Shown here in pieces: positions 25,698 to 35,526 of a stretch of DNA of 64,000 nt (position 1 is its first letter; each line of letters opens with the position of its first letter). The stretch is from Marinoscillum luteum (GTDB lineage Bacteria > Bacteroidota > Bacteroidia > Cytophagales > Cyclobacteriaceae). The notes below the pieces were generated by a model. It was not told the origin of the DNA, made no database searches, and worked only from the letters and a program-made list of their open reading frames with translations. The DNA is taken from NCBI RefSeq assembly GCF_044005705.1, contig NZ_JBIPKE010000020.1, positions 186,001 through 250,000 on the forward strand, given 5' to 3'. The translations under genes and the position numbers were made by a program.

Positions 25698-26789
25698 CTA
25701 ACTCTTGATTTTAAATACTCTATATTGATTAAAACCGGCGTAAATCTCTGTAGATGAGACCCTTAAAACGGTATAAACCGGTATCGCCCCAATCATGCCC
25801 GGAATCCCTGCGATGGTTGCGCCCACAAAAATAATGACAAAAATTTCTAATGGGTGCGCTTTTACACTTTTAGAGAAAATAAGTGGCTGCAGGAGTAAGT
25901 TATCCGTAGCTTGGACCACCGCAAATACTGTAAAAACCTTGGCGACGAGGATGAGTGTATCATTGTTGAATGTAAAATCACCGGAAGTACTCACTGCCAC
26001 CGCAATTCCGAAGATGCCACCAAGTAAAGGGCCCAAATAGGGAATCAGATTGGCGATAGCCGCAAAAACGGCAATGGTGAGGGCATAATTGACCCCCACG
26101 ATGGAAAGGCCTACAGCAGCAATAGAGAAGATGGAAATCATCTGAAACAGAATACCCAACAGGAAGTTGGAAAGCAGACGCTCTATCTTATAGAGAGCGG
26201 AGATAAAAACTTCAAAATATTTATTAGGAATCACCGCAATGACCTGCCGCCGGAGAATGCCATTTTCATAAAGGAGAAAAAAAGTAATAAACCCCACCGC
26301 CAATACGCCAATGAAAAAGTTTCCGGTAAAGGAAATGAGCTGATTCAAAATCTCTGTGAAATCCATGGTGTGTATAAAATCGACAACTCCTTTGCGTACC
26401 GAGTCTACCATGAACCCTGATGGGCCATCAGAAAGTCTGTTATTGATCAGGAAAGTCTCCACCCAGCGTACAGGCTGCACCAGTGAGTCAAATACTGCAC
26501 TGAAATCCAATGAAGCCAACACCTCCAGCTGATTGGAAATAAGTGGGATAAACAACACCAGGAACAAAGCAAGCACTCCTATCACCACAGCATAGGATCC
26601 GAAAATAGCAATGTAACGGGGCACCTTACCGCCAAATACCTCAAACCGGATGATCTGGCTGGTCATAGGTCGCAAGACGGTAGCCAGCACCAGAGAGATG
26701 GTGAGATAAATGAAAATATTGGAAAAATACCAGATGGCCACACCCAGTAACACCACAAATACACCAATAGCAACTAATGTACGTTTCAT
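25698..26789 (-). CDS. AI-2E/PerM family membrane permease
   Basis: The 363-residue integral membrane protein of the AI-2E transporter (PerM/YdiK) family has about seven hydrophobic helices. These include an N-terminal pair (VAIGVFVVLLGVAIWYF; IYLTISLVLATVLRPM) and the family signature IANLIPYLGPLLGGIFGIAVAV near residues 240-265. The long soluble part between helices 3 and 4 is typical. Members export small molecules or ions (autoinducer-2, Na+/H+), but the substrate cannot be predicted here. A second, distinct member is encoded at 58855-59922. Confidence 0.9.
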   Translation of the reverse strand: MKRTLVAIGVFVVLLGVAIWYFSNIFIYLTISLVLATVLRPMTSQIIRFEVFGGKVPRYIAIFGSYAVVIGVLALFLVLFIPLISNQLEVLASLDFSAVFDSLVQPVRWVETFLINNRLSDGPSGFMVDSVRKGVVDFIHTMDFTEILNQLISFTGNFFIGVLAVGFITFFLLYENGILRRQVIAVIPNKYFEVFISALYKIERLLSNFLLGILFQMISIFSIAAVGLSIVGVNYALTIAVFAAIANLIPYLGPLLGGIFGIAVAVSTSGDFTFNNDTLILVAKVFTVFAVVQATDNLLLQPLIFSKSVKAHPLEIFVIIFVGATIAGIPGMIGAIPVYTVLRVSSTEIYAGFNQYRVFKIKS

Positions 26790-26850
26790 CGCAAAAGCAT
26801 AAAAAAAGCCCCCATAGAGTGAGAGCTTATATCATTAAGATCTTGAGGGA

Positions 26851-27204
26851 TCAGTCCCACTTCAGTTCAGAATCATCCTCAGAAGACACATCTATAGTCT
26901 CCTCGTCTTCTTCATGTACTTTGTCAAACTCGCTGAAATCCACGTCCGGAAGCAGCTCATTTTTCACATGATCTACAGTTTCGTTCAATGCAGCAACGAA
27001 TTTGTTGAAATCCTCCTTATAAAGGAAAATTTTGTGCTTTTCATAAAAAAAACCATCGTCCTTAAACCTCCTTTTGCTCTCTGTGATGGTCAGGTAGTAG
27101 TCATTTGATCGAGTAGACTTTACGTCAAAAAAGTAAGTCCTCTTACCTGCTCTTACTCTCTCAGAATAAATTTCGTCTCTCCCTTTTTCCTTATTCTCTT
27201 CCAC
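26851..27204 (-). CDS. PUR-family nucleic-acid-binding protein (DUF3276)
   Basis: A small Bacteroidota/spirochaete-type PUR-alpha-like protein of 117 residues. The core is the conserved VRAGKRTYFFDVKSTRSNDYYLTITESKRRF followed by a helix (LYKEDFNKFVAALNETVDHV), the PUR repeat layout that binds single-stranded DNA or RNA. An acidic tail (HEEDEETIDVSSEDDSELKWD) ends the protein. The start is GTG at 27204, chosen because the family normally begins close to MEEN...EIYS and no ATG is nearby. The role is probably in nucleic-acid metabolism; the precise target is unknown. Confidence 0.93.
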   Translation of the reverse strand: MEENKEKGRDEIYSERVRAGKRTYFFDVKSTRSNDYYLTITESKRRFKDDGFFYEKHKIFLYKEDFNKFVAALNETVDHVKNELLPDVDFSEFDKVHEEDEETIDVSSEDDSELKWD

Positions 27205-27337
27205 AATTCTTAAAGTTTGTTGTTTTTTTAAGTTCTAGCTACAAAGTATCTCGAAATAGCATTTAAATATAGCATTTAAAAAATGACAAATGCAAACGGC
27301 ATATTTTACTCTTTGAATAAAAAAGAAGCTTTCTTTG

Positions 27338-28279
27338 ATGCGAGAAAAACAATCAAAGTCCGTTAATAATCAATTAATGAGTATACGCCTGGCAGACATC
27401 AAACAGTTCGAAAGCCTGGACCTTCTGGCCCGGCAACTTGTAGAAGGATTTATCACCGGACTGCATAAATCACCCTATCACGGGTTCTCTGTTGAATTCG
27501 CCGAGCACAAACTGTACAACTTCGGAGAAAGCACTCGCCATGTAGATTGGAAAGTCTACGCACGTACGGACAGGTTGTACACTAAACAATTTGAAGAGGA
27601 AACCAACCTGCGAGCTCAGATTCTGCTGGATGTGTCTAATTCCATGTACTATCCCAAACCAGGGTTGGATAAAATCAGGTTCTCAGTACTTTGTGCTGCA
27701 TCGCTGGCACATCTGCTCACCTCGCAGCGTGATGCTGTAGGCCTCACCACGTTTTCAGATGAAATCCTTTATCAGTCAGCCCTTAAATCCACCAAGACTC
27801 ACCTGAATCAGCTATTAACCCAGCTAAGTGACCTCCTAAGCACTCCTGGAAAAGCAGCTACCAATGTCGCTAATGTGCTCCATCAAATTGCTGATAAAAT
27901 CCACAAGAGATCTCTGGTGATTCTCTTCAGTGACATGTTCCAGAAATCGAATGATCTGGACGAAATTTTCGGAGCCCTCCAACACCTCAAGCACAATAAA
28001 CACGAAGTGTTGATCTTCCATGTTTCAGATCATAAGACTGAGTTGGAATTTGAATTTGAGGACCGTCCACACCGGTTTATTGACCTGGAAACCAACGAAA
28101 CGATTAAACTCAACCCACGGGAAATTAAGGATCACTATAAGCAGCACATGAGTCAGCTCTATCAGGACCTGAAAATCAGATGTGGTAGCTACAAAATAGA
28201 CCTGGTAGAGGCGGATATCTCCGAACCCTTCGAAAAGATACTAGGCGCTTACCTGATCAAAAGAAAACGAATGCGATGA
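27338..28279 (+). CDS. DUF58 von Willebrand factor A-like protein
   Basis: This soluble protein of about 313 residues belongs to the DUF58 family, commonly encoded beside MoxR AAA ATPases. Signatures are LLARQLVEGFITGLHKSPYHGFSVEFAEH and YNFGESTRHVDWKVYARTDRLYTKQFEEETNL. A von Willebrand A fold with the MIDAS metal site DVSNSM follows, with later segments DAVGLTTFSD and LVILFSDMF. The ATG at 27338 was taken; an ATG at 27377 would remove 13 residues and fits the usual family start equally well. No moxR gene is adjacent in the window. It converges with the GH13 gene across 29 bp. Confidence 0.9.
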   Translation: MREKQSKSVNNQLMSIRLADIKQFESLDLLARQLVEGFITGLHKSPYHGFSVEFAEHKLYNFGESTRHVDWKVYARTDRLYTKQFEEETNLRAQILLDVSNSMYYPKPGLDKIRFSVLCAASLAHLLTSQRDAVGLTTFSDEILYQSALKSTKTHLNQLLTQLSDLLSTPGKAATNVANVLHQIADKIHKRSLVILFSDMFQKSNDLDEIFGALQHLKHNKHEVLIFHVSDHKTELEFEFEDRPHRFIDLETNETIKLNPREIKDHYKQHMSQLYQDLKIRCGSYKIDLVEADISEPFEKILGAYLIKRKRMR

Positions 28280-28308
28280 TCCGTTTCCCATCTGATCAGC
28301 TCCTATCC

Positions 28309-29673
28309 TCATAAATCTCTCACCAAAATCAGGTATTGAAGACCTTCCAATGACACTGACGAAGATATAGTTTTGTCTGTATCAGCCAATACATCTTTCC
28401 ATTGAGTATTGGCGAGTTCATCAGGTACATCAAATACTTTCAGACTATTTCTAACATTTACAATCACCAATACCTCCTGTTTAGCTGTGAATCGCTTGAA
28501 AGCCACCACATCCTTACTTGTATAGGATTTCATCTCCCCATAATGCACCGCTGATAACTCAGCCCGGGCCGTCATAATATCCTTGTAGGCATCATAAACA
28601 TCGGGATTCAGAGACCAGTTGATCGGATTTTTATCAAAAAAACTAATATTCGTGGGGTGACCTATTTCCTGACCGTCATAGATCAAAGGGATCCCACCAA
28701 GATAAGAGGTGATCACAAAAGCCGATACGGAACCTTTGAGCCCAAAATCCTCAATGGGAGTGGTCTCCCATGCATACAAATCATGATTGGTAATATATCG
28801 CAGTTTCTCTCCACCAGCCAGTACTTTAGTATATTCAGATTTGTGGGTACTGATAATGGTCTCGGCAGACATGCCTTCGCTGAAGACCCTGGCTATGGCG
28901 GTCTTAAAATCCCAGGCATAATTCATCTCAAAGCCAACTTCAAAATTAGCCAGTACTCCCCCTTCTCCCAGCAAAATCAGGTCCTTGTCCGTATGAGCTT
29001 TCAATGAAGCCAGTGCCTCGTTCCAAAAGCTATCCGGCACGAAATCAATTGCATCACAACGAAAACCATCAATACCCGCCTCATCAATCCAGAAAAGCAT
29101 GGATTCAATCATCTCCTGTCTCATGGAGCCACTCTCATAGTTCAACTCGGCTACATCAGTCCAGCCGGTTCCTGGTGGCTCAATGATGTTACCATTGCCA
29201 TCCTGGCTGTACCAATCCTTATGTGCCGAGATCCATGGATGATCCCATGCAGTATGATTAGCCACCCAATCTATAATTACGGCCATACCGCGATCATGAG
29301 CGGCACTTACTAAGGCCTTGAGGGTATTCAATGAGCCATATTCAGCGTTGACGGCCCGATAATCCCTAATGCAATAGGGTGAATTAACTGTCTTCACCTC
29401 TCCTATCGGATAAATGGGCATCAACCAGATCACGTTGGCTCCCATATCTTGTATATTATCCAGACGACTCTGAATACCGCTAAACGTACCCGCATCGCTA
29501 AAAGCCCGCATATTGACCTCATAAACCACCATCTCTTGAAGTGGTGGAATGATCAAGGTATCAGAAAGCTCAACTGTATCCTCTGGATTGGTAGTGGGAG
29601 GTTTGTCCAGACCATCATCCTTGCAAGCCGGGAAACACGAAATAGTGATCAATAAAAACAGTATTCTAAGCAT
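28309..29673 (-). CDS. GH13 alpha-amylase-family lipoprotein (SusG position)
   Basis: This alpha-amylase superfamily enzyme cleaves alpha-1,4-glucans and is probably at the cell surface. The 454-residue protein carries lipobox SCFPAC (Cys near 17), then the barrel with MAVIIDWVANHT, the nucleophile Asp207 in GIDGFRCDAID, acid/base Glu237 in LILLGEGG and the transition-state Asp298 in ITNHDLYAWE. A small C-terminal beta domain (EVLVIVNVRNS) ends it. All three catalytic residues are present. It is the last gene of PUL 2, in the place of SusG, and lies after a strong intercistronic hairpin. Neopullulanase or cyclomaltodextrinase action is possible, since GH13 subfamilies cannot be resolved by eye. 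Confidence 0.93.
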   Translation of the reverse strand: MLRILFLLITISCFPACKDDGLDKPPTTNPEDTVELSDTLIIPPLQEMVVYEVNMRAFSDAGTFSGIQSRLDNIQDMGANVIWLMPIYPIGEVKTVNSPYCIRDYRAVNAEYGSLNTLKALVSAAHDRGMAVIIDWVANHTAWDHPWISAHKDWYSQDGNGNIIEPPGTGWTDVAELNYESGSMRQEMIESMLFWIDEAGIDGFRCDAIDFVPDSFWNEALASLKAHTDKDLILLGEGGVLANFEVGFEMNYAWDFKTAIARVFSEGMSAETIISTHKSEYTKVLAGGEKLRYITNHDLYAWETTPIEDFGLKGSVSAFVITSYLGGIPLIYDGQEIGHPTNISFFDKNPINWSLNPDVYDAYKDIMTARAELSAVHYGEMKSYTSKDVVAFKRFTAKQEVLVIVNVRNSLKVFDVPDELANTQWKDVLADTDKTISSSVSLEGLQYLILVRDL

Positions 29674-29698
29674 CTTAAGGTTGTTTTTTATTCAAAAT

Positions 29699-29727
29699 AA
29701 CCAAAGCGACCAACGGTCACTTTGGTT
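29699..29727 (-). terminator. Intercistronic hairpin between susE-like and GH13 genes
   Basis: A 13-bp stem with one mismatch (AACCAAAGCGACC/GGTCACTTTGGTT) and a 3-nt loop lies between the SusE-like and GH13 genes. The minus strand then reads TTATTTTG, a weak T-tract, so partial termination or transcript stabilisation is expected. Confidence 0.6.
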
Positions 29728-29759
29728 GTAATTTACAAATTCATCTATCCCTTATCGGG

Positions 29760-30845
29760 CTAGTTTTTTTGAATATCATAGGTGTAATTGCCTGCCTCGT
29801 GGAGATCAAGAGTAATGGTATAATTCCCATCCTCTGGTACAGTAAGCTGGGGCTGCTCCACATAGTCTAACCAAGGGTGGTTGGCGTAGGCCAGGTTTCC
29901 ATCAGTATCTATACCAAAATCAAGCACCCACTCTTTGTTTGCTCGAAACTTGAATGAGCCTTCGGCAATCATATCTGCAGTCACAGACCACACTTCAGTG
30001 TCCACATCAAAGGTGAGTTCGGTATCAAAGTCCCACCCACCCGGAGTGGCGGCACCTATGATTCCCCAATCAGTTTTGATGAGCAGGTAAGTAAGGTTGT
30101 TTAAATCTACCGAAAAGAAGTAATACCCATCGGAAGGCGCTATGAAGTTGTCCCCCGCATAGTTAGCCTCAAAAATCACCCCATCATTTAGAGTACCATA
30201 CGACTGTGGCTCCCATGCTGGCTGTGCATACAGTTTGAACTCATTCGTACCCCCTGCAGGAATGAAAATATAACCCTCATAAACCCCATCGTCCTTGACT
30301 GAAGCAATGGTGGCTGCAGCGTCAATGTTCCAGCCCTGAAAGTCACCAGCAATCCAAAGTTTGGCATACTCCTGTGGTTGCTCTTCCTCCTCATAAGCCG
30401 TAAATGTAAAAGACACTACCGCCGAAACCAGGTCTTCTTTACTCGCAGCGCTCGCAATAACTCGTGTCTGGAGTGCTATGGGGTCATTGGCTGGGCTTTC
30501 CAGTGTACTGAGAATAATACTATTCAAATCTCCATAAGTGATAGAAAAAGTAGTCTCTGACGTAGTACCTAAGGTAGCTGGTAGTGAAAAATCACCAGCA
30601 GCCAGATCAATCTGTACTTTATAGCTAATCTCACTTGGGAAATTAAACTGAGCTTCGCTCCACGTAAAAGTCAACACTTCTTCCAGATTATCAGCAGTTG
30701 CAACGTCCGCAAAACCAGCCGTGGGGGTGGATATCTCAGCGGCGATCGGATCTTTCTCTTCAATAATGATTTTTTCTCCTTCTTCCTCACAGGAAAAAAG
30801 AGCCAATCCGCCAATCATGGCACCGCACATTAGTAACTTTTTCAT
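29760..30845 (-). CDS. SusE/SusF-like starch-binding lipoprotein
   Basis: The 361-residue outer-membrane lipoprotein has lipobox LALFSC (Cys near 19). It opens with a SusE N-terminal Ig-like domain (about 35-150; LEEVLTFTWSEAQFNFPSEISYKVQID). Two tandem starch-binding-type sandwiches follow (KLWIAGDFQGWNIDAAATI, then WGIIGAATPGGWDFDTELTFD), each with the aromatic residues typical of SusE/SusF glycan sites. It probably holds starch or maltodextrin at the surface for the GH13 enzyme and SusCD. It stands third in the PUL 2 operon after susC and susD, the conserved place for this gene. There is no catalytic motif, and one sandwich fewer than SusF. Confidence 0.9.
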   Translation of the reverse strand: MKKLLMCGAMIGGLALFSCEEEGEKIIIEEKDPIAAEISTPTAGFADVATADNLEEVLTFTWSEAQFNFPSEISYKVQIDLAAGDFSLPATLGTTSETTFSITYGDLNSIILSTLESPANDPIALQTRVIASAASKEDLVSAVVSFTFTAYEEEEQPQEYAKLWIAGDFQGWNIDAAATIASVKDDGVYEGYIFIPAGGTNEFKLYAQPAWEPQSYGTLNDGVIFEANYAGDNFIAPSDGYYFFSVDLNNLTYLLIKTDWGIIGAATPGGWDFDTELTFDVDTEVWSVTADMIAEGSFKFRANKEWVLDFGIDTDGNLAYANHPWLDYVEQPQLTVPEDGNYTITLDLHEAGNYTYDIQKN

Positions 30846-30884
30846 CTTTTCTTGTTTTAGTTGTGATAGAATATTTTCAGGTGA

Positions 30885-32486
30885 CTAGTAGTCTTTGTTC
30901 TGTTTCAGGTTGGTATTCAACCCCAGATCAGCAGAGGGGATAGGGAAAATGTCCAGATGCGAGGGCATCGTCTTTCCGTCTTTTACATTCCCCTTCCAAT
31001 CCCACAGATAATCTCCGTCAGAGTACCGACCGAAGCGAATCAGATCAGTACGTCTGTGTCCTTCCCAGTAGAGTTCTCTACCACGCTCATCAAGGATAAA
31101 GTCCAGGGTGAAATCGGCCATTGAAATATTGCCAGAGGTATTGCCATAGGCCCGTGTTCTCAAGGCATTGATGTAATCCAGCGCAGTAGCTTCATTGCCG
31201 CCTACGCCTCCTCTTTTGACTGCCTCAGCGTACATCAGGTACACATCAGCCAGTCTGAAGAGTGGAAAATCGGTATCAACGAAAATGTCATTCTTACCCT
31301 TTATGCCTGCTGAGGTGATGTTTTTAAACTTCTCACACAGATAACCTTCCGTGAACACCGTGGGATTCTCTATTTCCAACGTCTGTCCGTCGGTGTAGAA
31401 CATTGCCCTGTGATCAGTGTCTCCTGTGGGGTCTTCAAATGTTTCCACAAAAGTGGTGGTGGGCCTGTTTCCAAACCATCCTCCAGAGCCTATCCCAAAG
31501 TCCTTGTCCGGATCCTGAGTACCTCCCACAGCAGCGTGAATAATATAGGTGACACCACCATAGTTTCTTGTGTTATCACCATCCTCGGCTATTGGAAATA
31601 TGATTTCGTTTCTAAGTCTGTCATTATCTGCCAGGAATAAGTGTGAATACTGGCTATGAAGTGTGTAAGCTCCAGAAGAGATAATATTATTACACTGAAC
31701 AATACAATCGGAAAACCGGTCATTTCCCTCACCCAAATACACCTCTGCATTGAGGTACATTTTGGCTAGTAGCATCCACGCCGCGGCCTTATCAGCACGG
31801 GCATACTCGTTCTGTCTGACATCCACCAAAGCAGGAAGAATGGCCTCCAGCTCAGACTCTATATAGAGAAAAAGATCTCCACGAGCGATTTGCTTAGGCA
31901 GGTAGGCTCCGGTATCATCGTTTTCTGTCACGAAAGGTACATTTCCCCATAGATCCATGGCAAAATAGTAATACAAGGCTCGCAGGTAGCGGGCTTCAGC
32001 CAGATAGGTGGTCACTTCAGTTCTCAAAGGGTTCGAAAGACCATCCACACGCTGACCTACTTCCCTGATATACTCATTGCAGTACGCGATGTTGATGAAA
32101 ATTCGTTGATACATCAGTTTGATGTAGAGGTTGTTATCTGACCAGGTCTGAGAATGAAACTCCACTAATCCGGGATCTCCCCATGCATTGATAGCCTCAT
32201 CAGTAGTCACCTCCTGTGCACTCCAATAGGTTCGCATAAAAGAGGTAGTGCCTTCGTCTGTTGCTGAGATTTCCGGCTGCCCATACTCACCACGCTGACC
32301 CGTAAGCGTCAGGCCACCATAGAGTTTGGCCAGAAACTGCTTATAAGCTGCCTCATCATCAAAAATGGACGCAGAGGTGATGCTTTCATTGTCCAGTGGT
32401 TCAGTATCCAGATCGCCGAAGCAGGCGTTCAACACTGAGCCCATCAGAATCAAACTCATTATTTGGAATATTCTATAGTTTTTCAT
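30885..32486 (-). CDS. SusD-like starch-binding lipoprotein (PUL 2)
   Basis: A 533-residue RagB/SusD-family lipoprotein with lipobox SVLNAC (Cys near 22). The typical features are the N-terminal DTEPLDNESITSASIFDDEAAYKQFLAKLYGG, the TPR helices (YLAEARYLRALYYYFAMDLWGNVPFVT), the central FPLFRLADVYLMYAEAVKRG and the C-terminal RGRELYWEGHRRTDLIRFGRY with FPIPSADLGLNTNLKQN. It serves as the lid and capture protein of the SusC transporter whose stop lies 11 bp upstream. Binding of maltooligosaccharides is inferred from the GH97, SusE and GH13 neighbours. Confidence 0.96.
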   Translation of the reverse strand: MKNYRIFQIMSLILMGSVLNACFGDLDTEPLDNESITSASIFDDEAAYKQFLAKLYGGLTLTGQRGEYGQPEISATDEGTTSFMRTYWSAQEVTTDEAINAWGDPGLVEFHSQTWSDNNLYIKLMYQRIFINIAYCNEYIREVGQRVDGLSNPLRTEVTTYLAEARYLRALYYYFAMDLWGNVPFVTENDDTGAYLPKQIARGDLFLYIESELEAILPALVDVRQNEYARADKAAAWMLLAKMYLNAEVYLGEGNDRFSDCIVQCNNIISSGAYTLHSQYSHLFLADNDRLRNEIIFPIAEDGDNTRNYGGVTYIIHAAVGGTQDPDKDFGIGSGGWFGNRPTTTFVETFEDPTGDTDHRAMFYTDGQTLEIENPTVFTEGYLCEKFKNITSAGIKGKNDIFVDTDFPLFRLADVYLMYAEAVKRGGVGGNEATALDYINALRTRAYGNTSGNISMADFTLDFILDERGRELYWEGHRRTDLIRFGRYSDGDYLWDWKGNVKDGKTMPSHLDIFPIPSADLGLNTNLKQNKDY

Positions 32487-32497
32487 GATAGCTCTTT

Positions 32498-35467
32498 TTA
32501 GAATTCACAGTTAAAACCCAGCAGGAATACCCGGGTACGTGGAAAGAAATTATTATCCAGACCACCACTGATTTCCGGGTCGAGTCCGGAGTATTTAGTG
32601 ATCACAAAGGCATTCTGAACCCCACCACTGATCTTCATATTTAGCTTATTGCCAAGGAGGTCTCTCAGATTATAAGCCAGATTGATGTTATCCATCCGGA
32701 AAAAGGAGGCATTTTCTATGTAATAATCCGAGAAACGGGTATTCAGAGCATTCATAAATTGGGTTTTATCGGCAAGCATGGAGGCATTGCTGAGGTATTG
32801 CATAGAGGAATACAGCGACTGATAGGTACTATTGGAAGCCACATTATTATAGACATAGTTGCCCAGACTCAGACGCCCTACAAAGGTGAAGTCCCAGTTG
32901 CCCACATTTAGCCATGAGTTCATCCCCATGAGAACATCCGCTGCAGGATTTTGGTAGATGTACAAGTCACTGCTATTGATAATTCCATCATCATTTCTAT
33001 CTACAAAAGCGTCTTCAACGGGATTTAAATCCTGATCGTAAAGTTGCTGATAGGTATAAAATGAGTTGACCGGATACCCAACCCTCTGCGCCTGAATGGT
33101 ACCAGAAGTCGTACCACCTACACTTCCTGTAGGCACGGTATAGTCAGGATCATCATTCAGGTTGAGTTTGGTGATTTCATTCTTATTATAGTAAACATTG
33201 TAACCCACCTCCCAATTCACCTTATCGGTGGTGATTACTTTGGCGTTCAGGTTCATCTCCACTCCACGGTTTTCCATACTGCCGACGTTGGTGAGTACAG
33301 TGGCTGAGAAGTTGGTACCGACGGGTACATCTACGATACTCAGGAGATCCTTAGTCTCTTTGAGATAAAAATCCAGCGAGCCCGTGATTCGATTGCCTGC
33401 TAAACCAAAGTCAACCCCTACATTGGCTGTAGTGGTGGTCTCCCAGCGTATATCTGCATCATAGCCATCCGGCCGAAGGGTGTTATAGTACTGGTTGCCA
33501 AATGCGTACCGTGCAGCATCATCACTGATTGTATACTTCGCTACATAGGGATAGTCATTGCCATTGTTCAAATCCTGCTGACCAGTGATCCCATAGCCCA
33601 ATCTTAGCTTCAGATCAGAAACAATATGGCTTTGACGCGAGAAGGATTCGTGCCCCACGTTCCAGGCAAAGGCAGCCGCTGGAAAAAGTCCCCATCGGGT
33701 TTCCGGCGAAAAGCGGGAAGTAGCATCGTTCCTCAGCGTGAGTGTGAACAGATACTTCTGAGCGATAGAATAGTTAACTCTACCAAAAAATGAAAGCAGA
33801 TAGTACTCCGATTGAAAATCATTACGCTGGGTGGATTCTGTTCCCGAAGCATTGGACGTAGAATCTTCACTGGCACGCCAGAAGTGAGACCATGAGTAAC
33901 CTGCTAGCACATCCAGGCTGTTGTCTCCGATGACTTTATGGTAATTCAGGTAAAAATCAAGTAATTGATTCTGGCGCTCATTGAAATACGGACTTGTCCT
34001 GCCACCAGCTACTGTAGGAATATACACCCACTGCGTACTGTCCTTTACGTTGTTGTGGCCTTTGGTTTGAGAAATGTCATAACCAAGATTTAGATTGGCT
34101 TTCAAACCATCCAGAAAAGGCAACTGATAATCAAACTGTATGTTTCCAATACTTCTTTTGACATTGGAGGTGTTGTCTGTCAGGGCTAGCTGAGCCACTG
34201 GGTTGGCTGGTGCCAGGTTAATGGGGCTACCATCTATTCCGCCCGTCGTCCAGGTGGTATAGCCCCTCCATCTGGTATTGCCATTAAACACTTCCTTTGT
34301 AGGATCATAAACTACCGCATTTCTGATTGCACTCTGGTCTGAAAAGTTGTTGTTATTATCCATTCCTTTCAGGTTGATCTTCACTTTCAACTGATCATTA
34401 AGGAAAGTTGGATCCAGACCCAATGAGAGTGTAGTCCGCTCAAAGTTGTAGGTTTTCAACACTCCTTCTGTGTTGTTGTATCCCAGGGAAATGCGATAAG
34501 GCGTAGACTTCAAGGTACCTGACAAGCTCAGGTTGTGATCCTGTCCGATAGCATTTTTGTAGATCTCTCCCTGCCAGTCGGTATCCGCATCACCCAATAA
34601 AGAAGTCACGGCGGCATTTCCGGCATACACTTCATTGATCAGTGTCCTGAATTCATCCCCAGAATATACCTCCACCTTTTTGGGTGTGGTATAGAGAGAC
34701 GTGGTGACATTGTAGGTCAGTTTTAAGTCCCTATCACCCCGCTTAGTGGTAATAATAATGACGCCATTTGCAGCACGTGAACCATAAATGGCGGTGGCTG
34801 ACGCATCCTTGAGAATCGTGAAACTCTCAATATCATTGGGATTAAGGGTGGACAATATATTGGGTGAACCACCTATAGGGGTATTATCCAATGGTACACC
34901 ATCTATCACTATTAAGGGATCATTGCTCGCAGACATGGAGGACCCACCTCTAATCCTGATGGTGGAGGTATTGCCCGGTGCACCACTAATGGGTGTAATG
35001 GATACTCCGGCGGTTTTCCCTATCATAAGTTCCTGCACCGAGTTCACAGCACCTTTGTTGAAGTCTTCAGAAGAAACCACAGCGACAGATCCTGTAGCAT
35101 CGGATTTTTTCACAGTACCATAGCCCACTACCACCACTTCCTCCAAAGCAGCTATGTCCGTGGGCATCGACACATCTATAATAGACTTCCCTAGTACAGA
35201 TATCTCCTGAGATACAAAACCCACAAATGACACGGTAATGCTCTCCCAGCCCGTGGGCAATTCAAGCTTGTATTGCCCATCAATATTAGTGATGGTACCC
35301 ACGGAGGTCCCTTTGACCACCACTGTGGCTCCCGGCAGTCCTTGTCCGGTATCGGCATCTGTCACCCTCCCAGTGACTATGTGTTCATCCTGACCTCTCG
35401 CAAGGGTGCAAGTCAGCAAAAACACCACCATTAGTAAATGTTTCATCATCTTCAAGTTTTGTTTCAT
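32498..35467 (-). CDS. SusC-like TonB-dependent transporter (PUL 2)
   Basis: The 989-residue SusC/RagA-family receptor has a signal peptide (LLMVVFLLTCTLARG). A carboxypeptidase-like domain begins GRVTDADTGQGLPGATVVVKGTSVG. The family motif is VVVGYGTVKKSD, and the plug carries IRGGSSMSASNDPLIVIDGVPL and ILKDASATAIYGSRAANGVIIITTKRG. A 22-stranded-type barrel ends in an aromatic (GFNCEF). It imports alpha-glucan oligosaccharides with the SusD next to it, by inference from its neighbours. It is 59 bp downstream of the GH97 gene, and a hairpin in that gap may tune expression. Start alternatives a few codons downstream (35446) would not change the mature protein. Confidence 0.96.
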   Translation of the reverse strand: MKQNLKMMKHLLMVVFLLTCTLARGQDEHIVTGRVTDADTGQGLPGATVVVKGTSVGTITNIDGQYKLELPTGWESITVSFVGFVSQEISVLGKSIIDVSMPTDIAALEEVVVVGYGTVKKSDATGSVAVVSSEDFNKGAVNSVQELMIGKTAGVSITPISGAPGNTSTIRIRGGSSMSASNDPLIVIDGVPLDNTPIGGSPNILSTLNPNDIESFTILKDASATAIYGSRAANGVIIITTKRGDRDLKLTYNVTTSLYTTPKKVEVYSGDEFRTLINEVYAGNAAVTSLLGDADTDWQGEIYKNAIGQDHNLSLSGTLKSTPYRISLGYNNTEGVLKTYNFERTTLSLGLDPTFLNDQLKVKINLKGMDNNNNFSDQSAIRNAVVYDPTKEVFNGNTRWRGYTTWTTGGIDGSPINLAPANPVAQLALTDNTSNVKRSIGNIQFDYQLPFLDGLKANLNLGYDISQTKGHNNVKDSTQWVYIPTVAGGRTSPYFNERQNQLLDFYLNYHKVIGDNSLDVLAGYSWSHFWRASEDSTSNASGTESTQRNDFQSEYYLLSFFGRVNYSIAQKYLFTLTLRNDATSRFSPETRWGLFPAAAFAWNVGHESFSRQSHIVSDLKLRLGYGITGQQDLNNGNDYPYVAKYTISDDAARYAFGNQYYNTLRPDGYDADIRWETTTTANVGVDFGLAGNRITGSLDFYLKETKDLLSIVDVPVGTNFSATVLTNVGSMENRGVEMNLNAKVITTDKVNWEVGYNVYYNKNEITKLNLNDDPDYTVPTGSVGGTTSGTIQAQRVGYPVNSFYTYQQLYDQDLNPVEDAFVDRNDDGIINSSDLYIYQNPAADVLMGMNSWLNVGNWDFTFVGRLSLGNYVYNNVASNSTYQSLYSSMQYLSNASMLADKTQFMNALNTRFSDYYIENASFFRMDNINLAYNLRDLLGNKLNMKISGGVQNAFVITKYSGLDPEISGGLDNNFFPRTRVFLLGFNCEF

Positions 35468-35492
35468 TTTGTTAGCGTTTGAGTTGGTATAA

Positions 35493-35510
35493 ATTCATGT
35501 TTCCATGAAT
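35493..35510 (-). promoter_or_regulatory. Hairpin in the GH97-susC gap
   Basis: Arms ATTCATG and CATGAAT with a 4-nt loop lie 26 bp upstream of the susC start and 17 bp after the GH97 stop. This is a leader hairpin or operator candidate with short arms. Confidence 0.35.
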
Positions 35511-35526
35511 GCTGGTCTTATTTTCC

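Noticed and set aside
26790..26850. Terminator between the PUR-like and AI-2E genes
   Set aside because: A T-rich stretch is present but no stable stem could be paired by eye.
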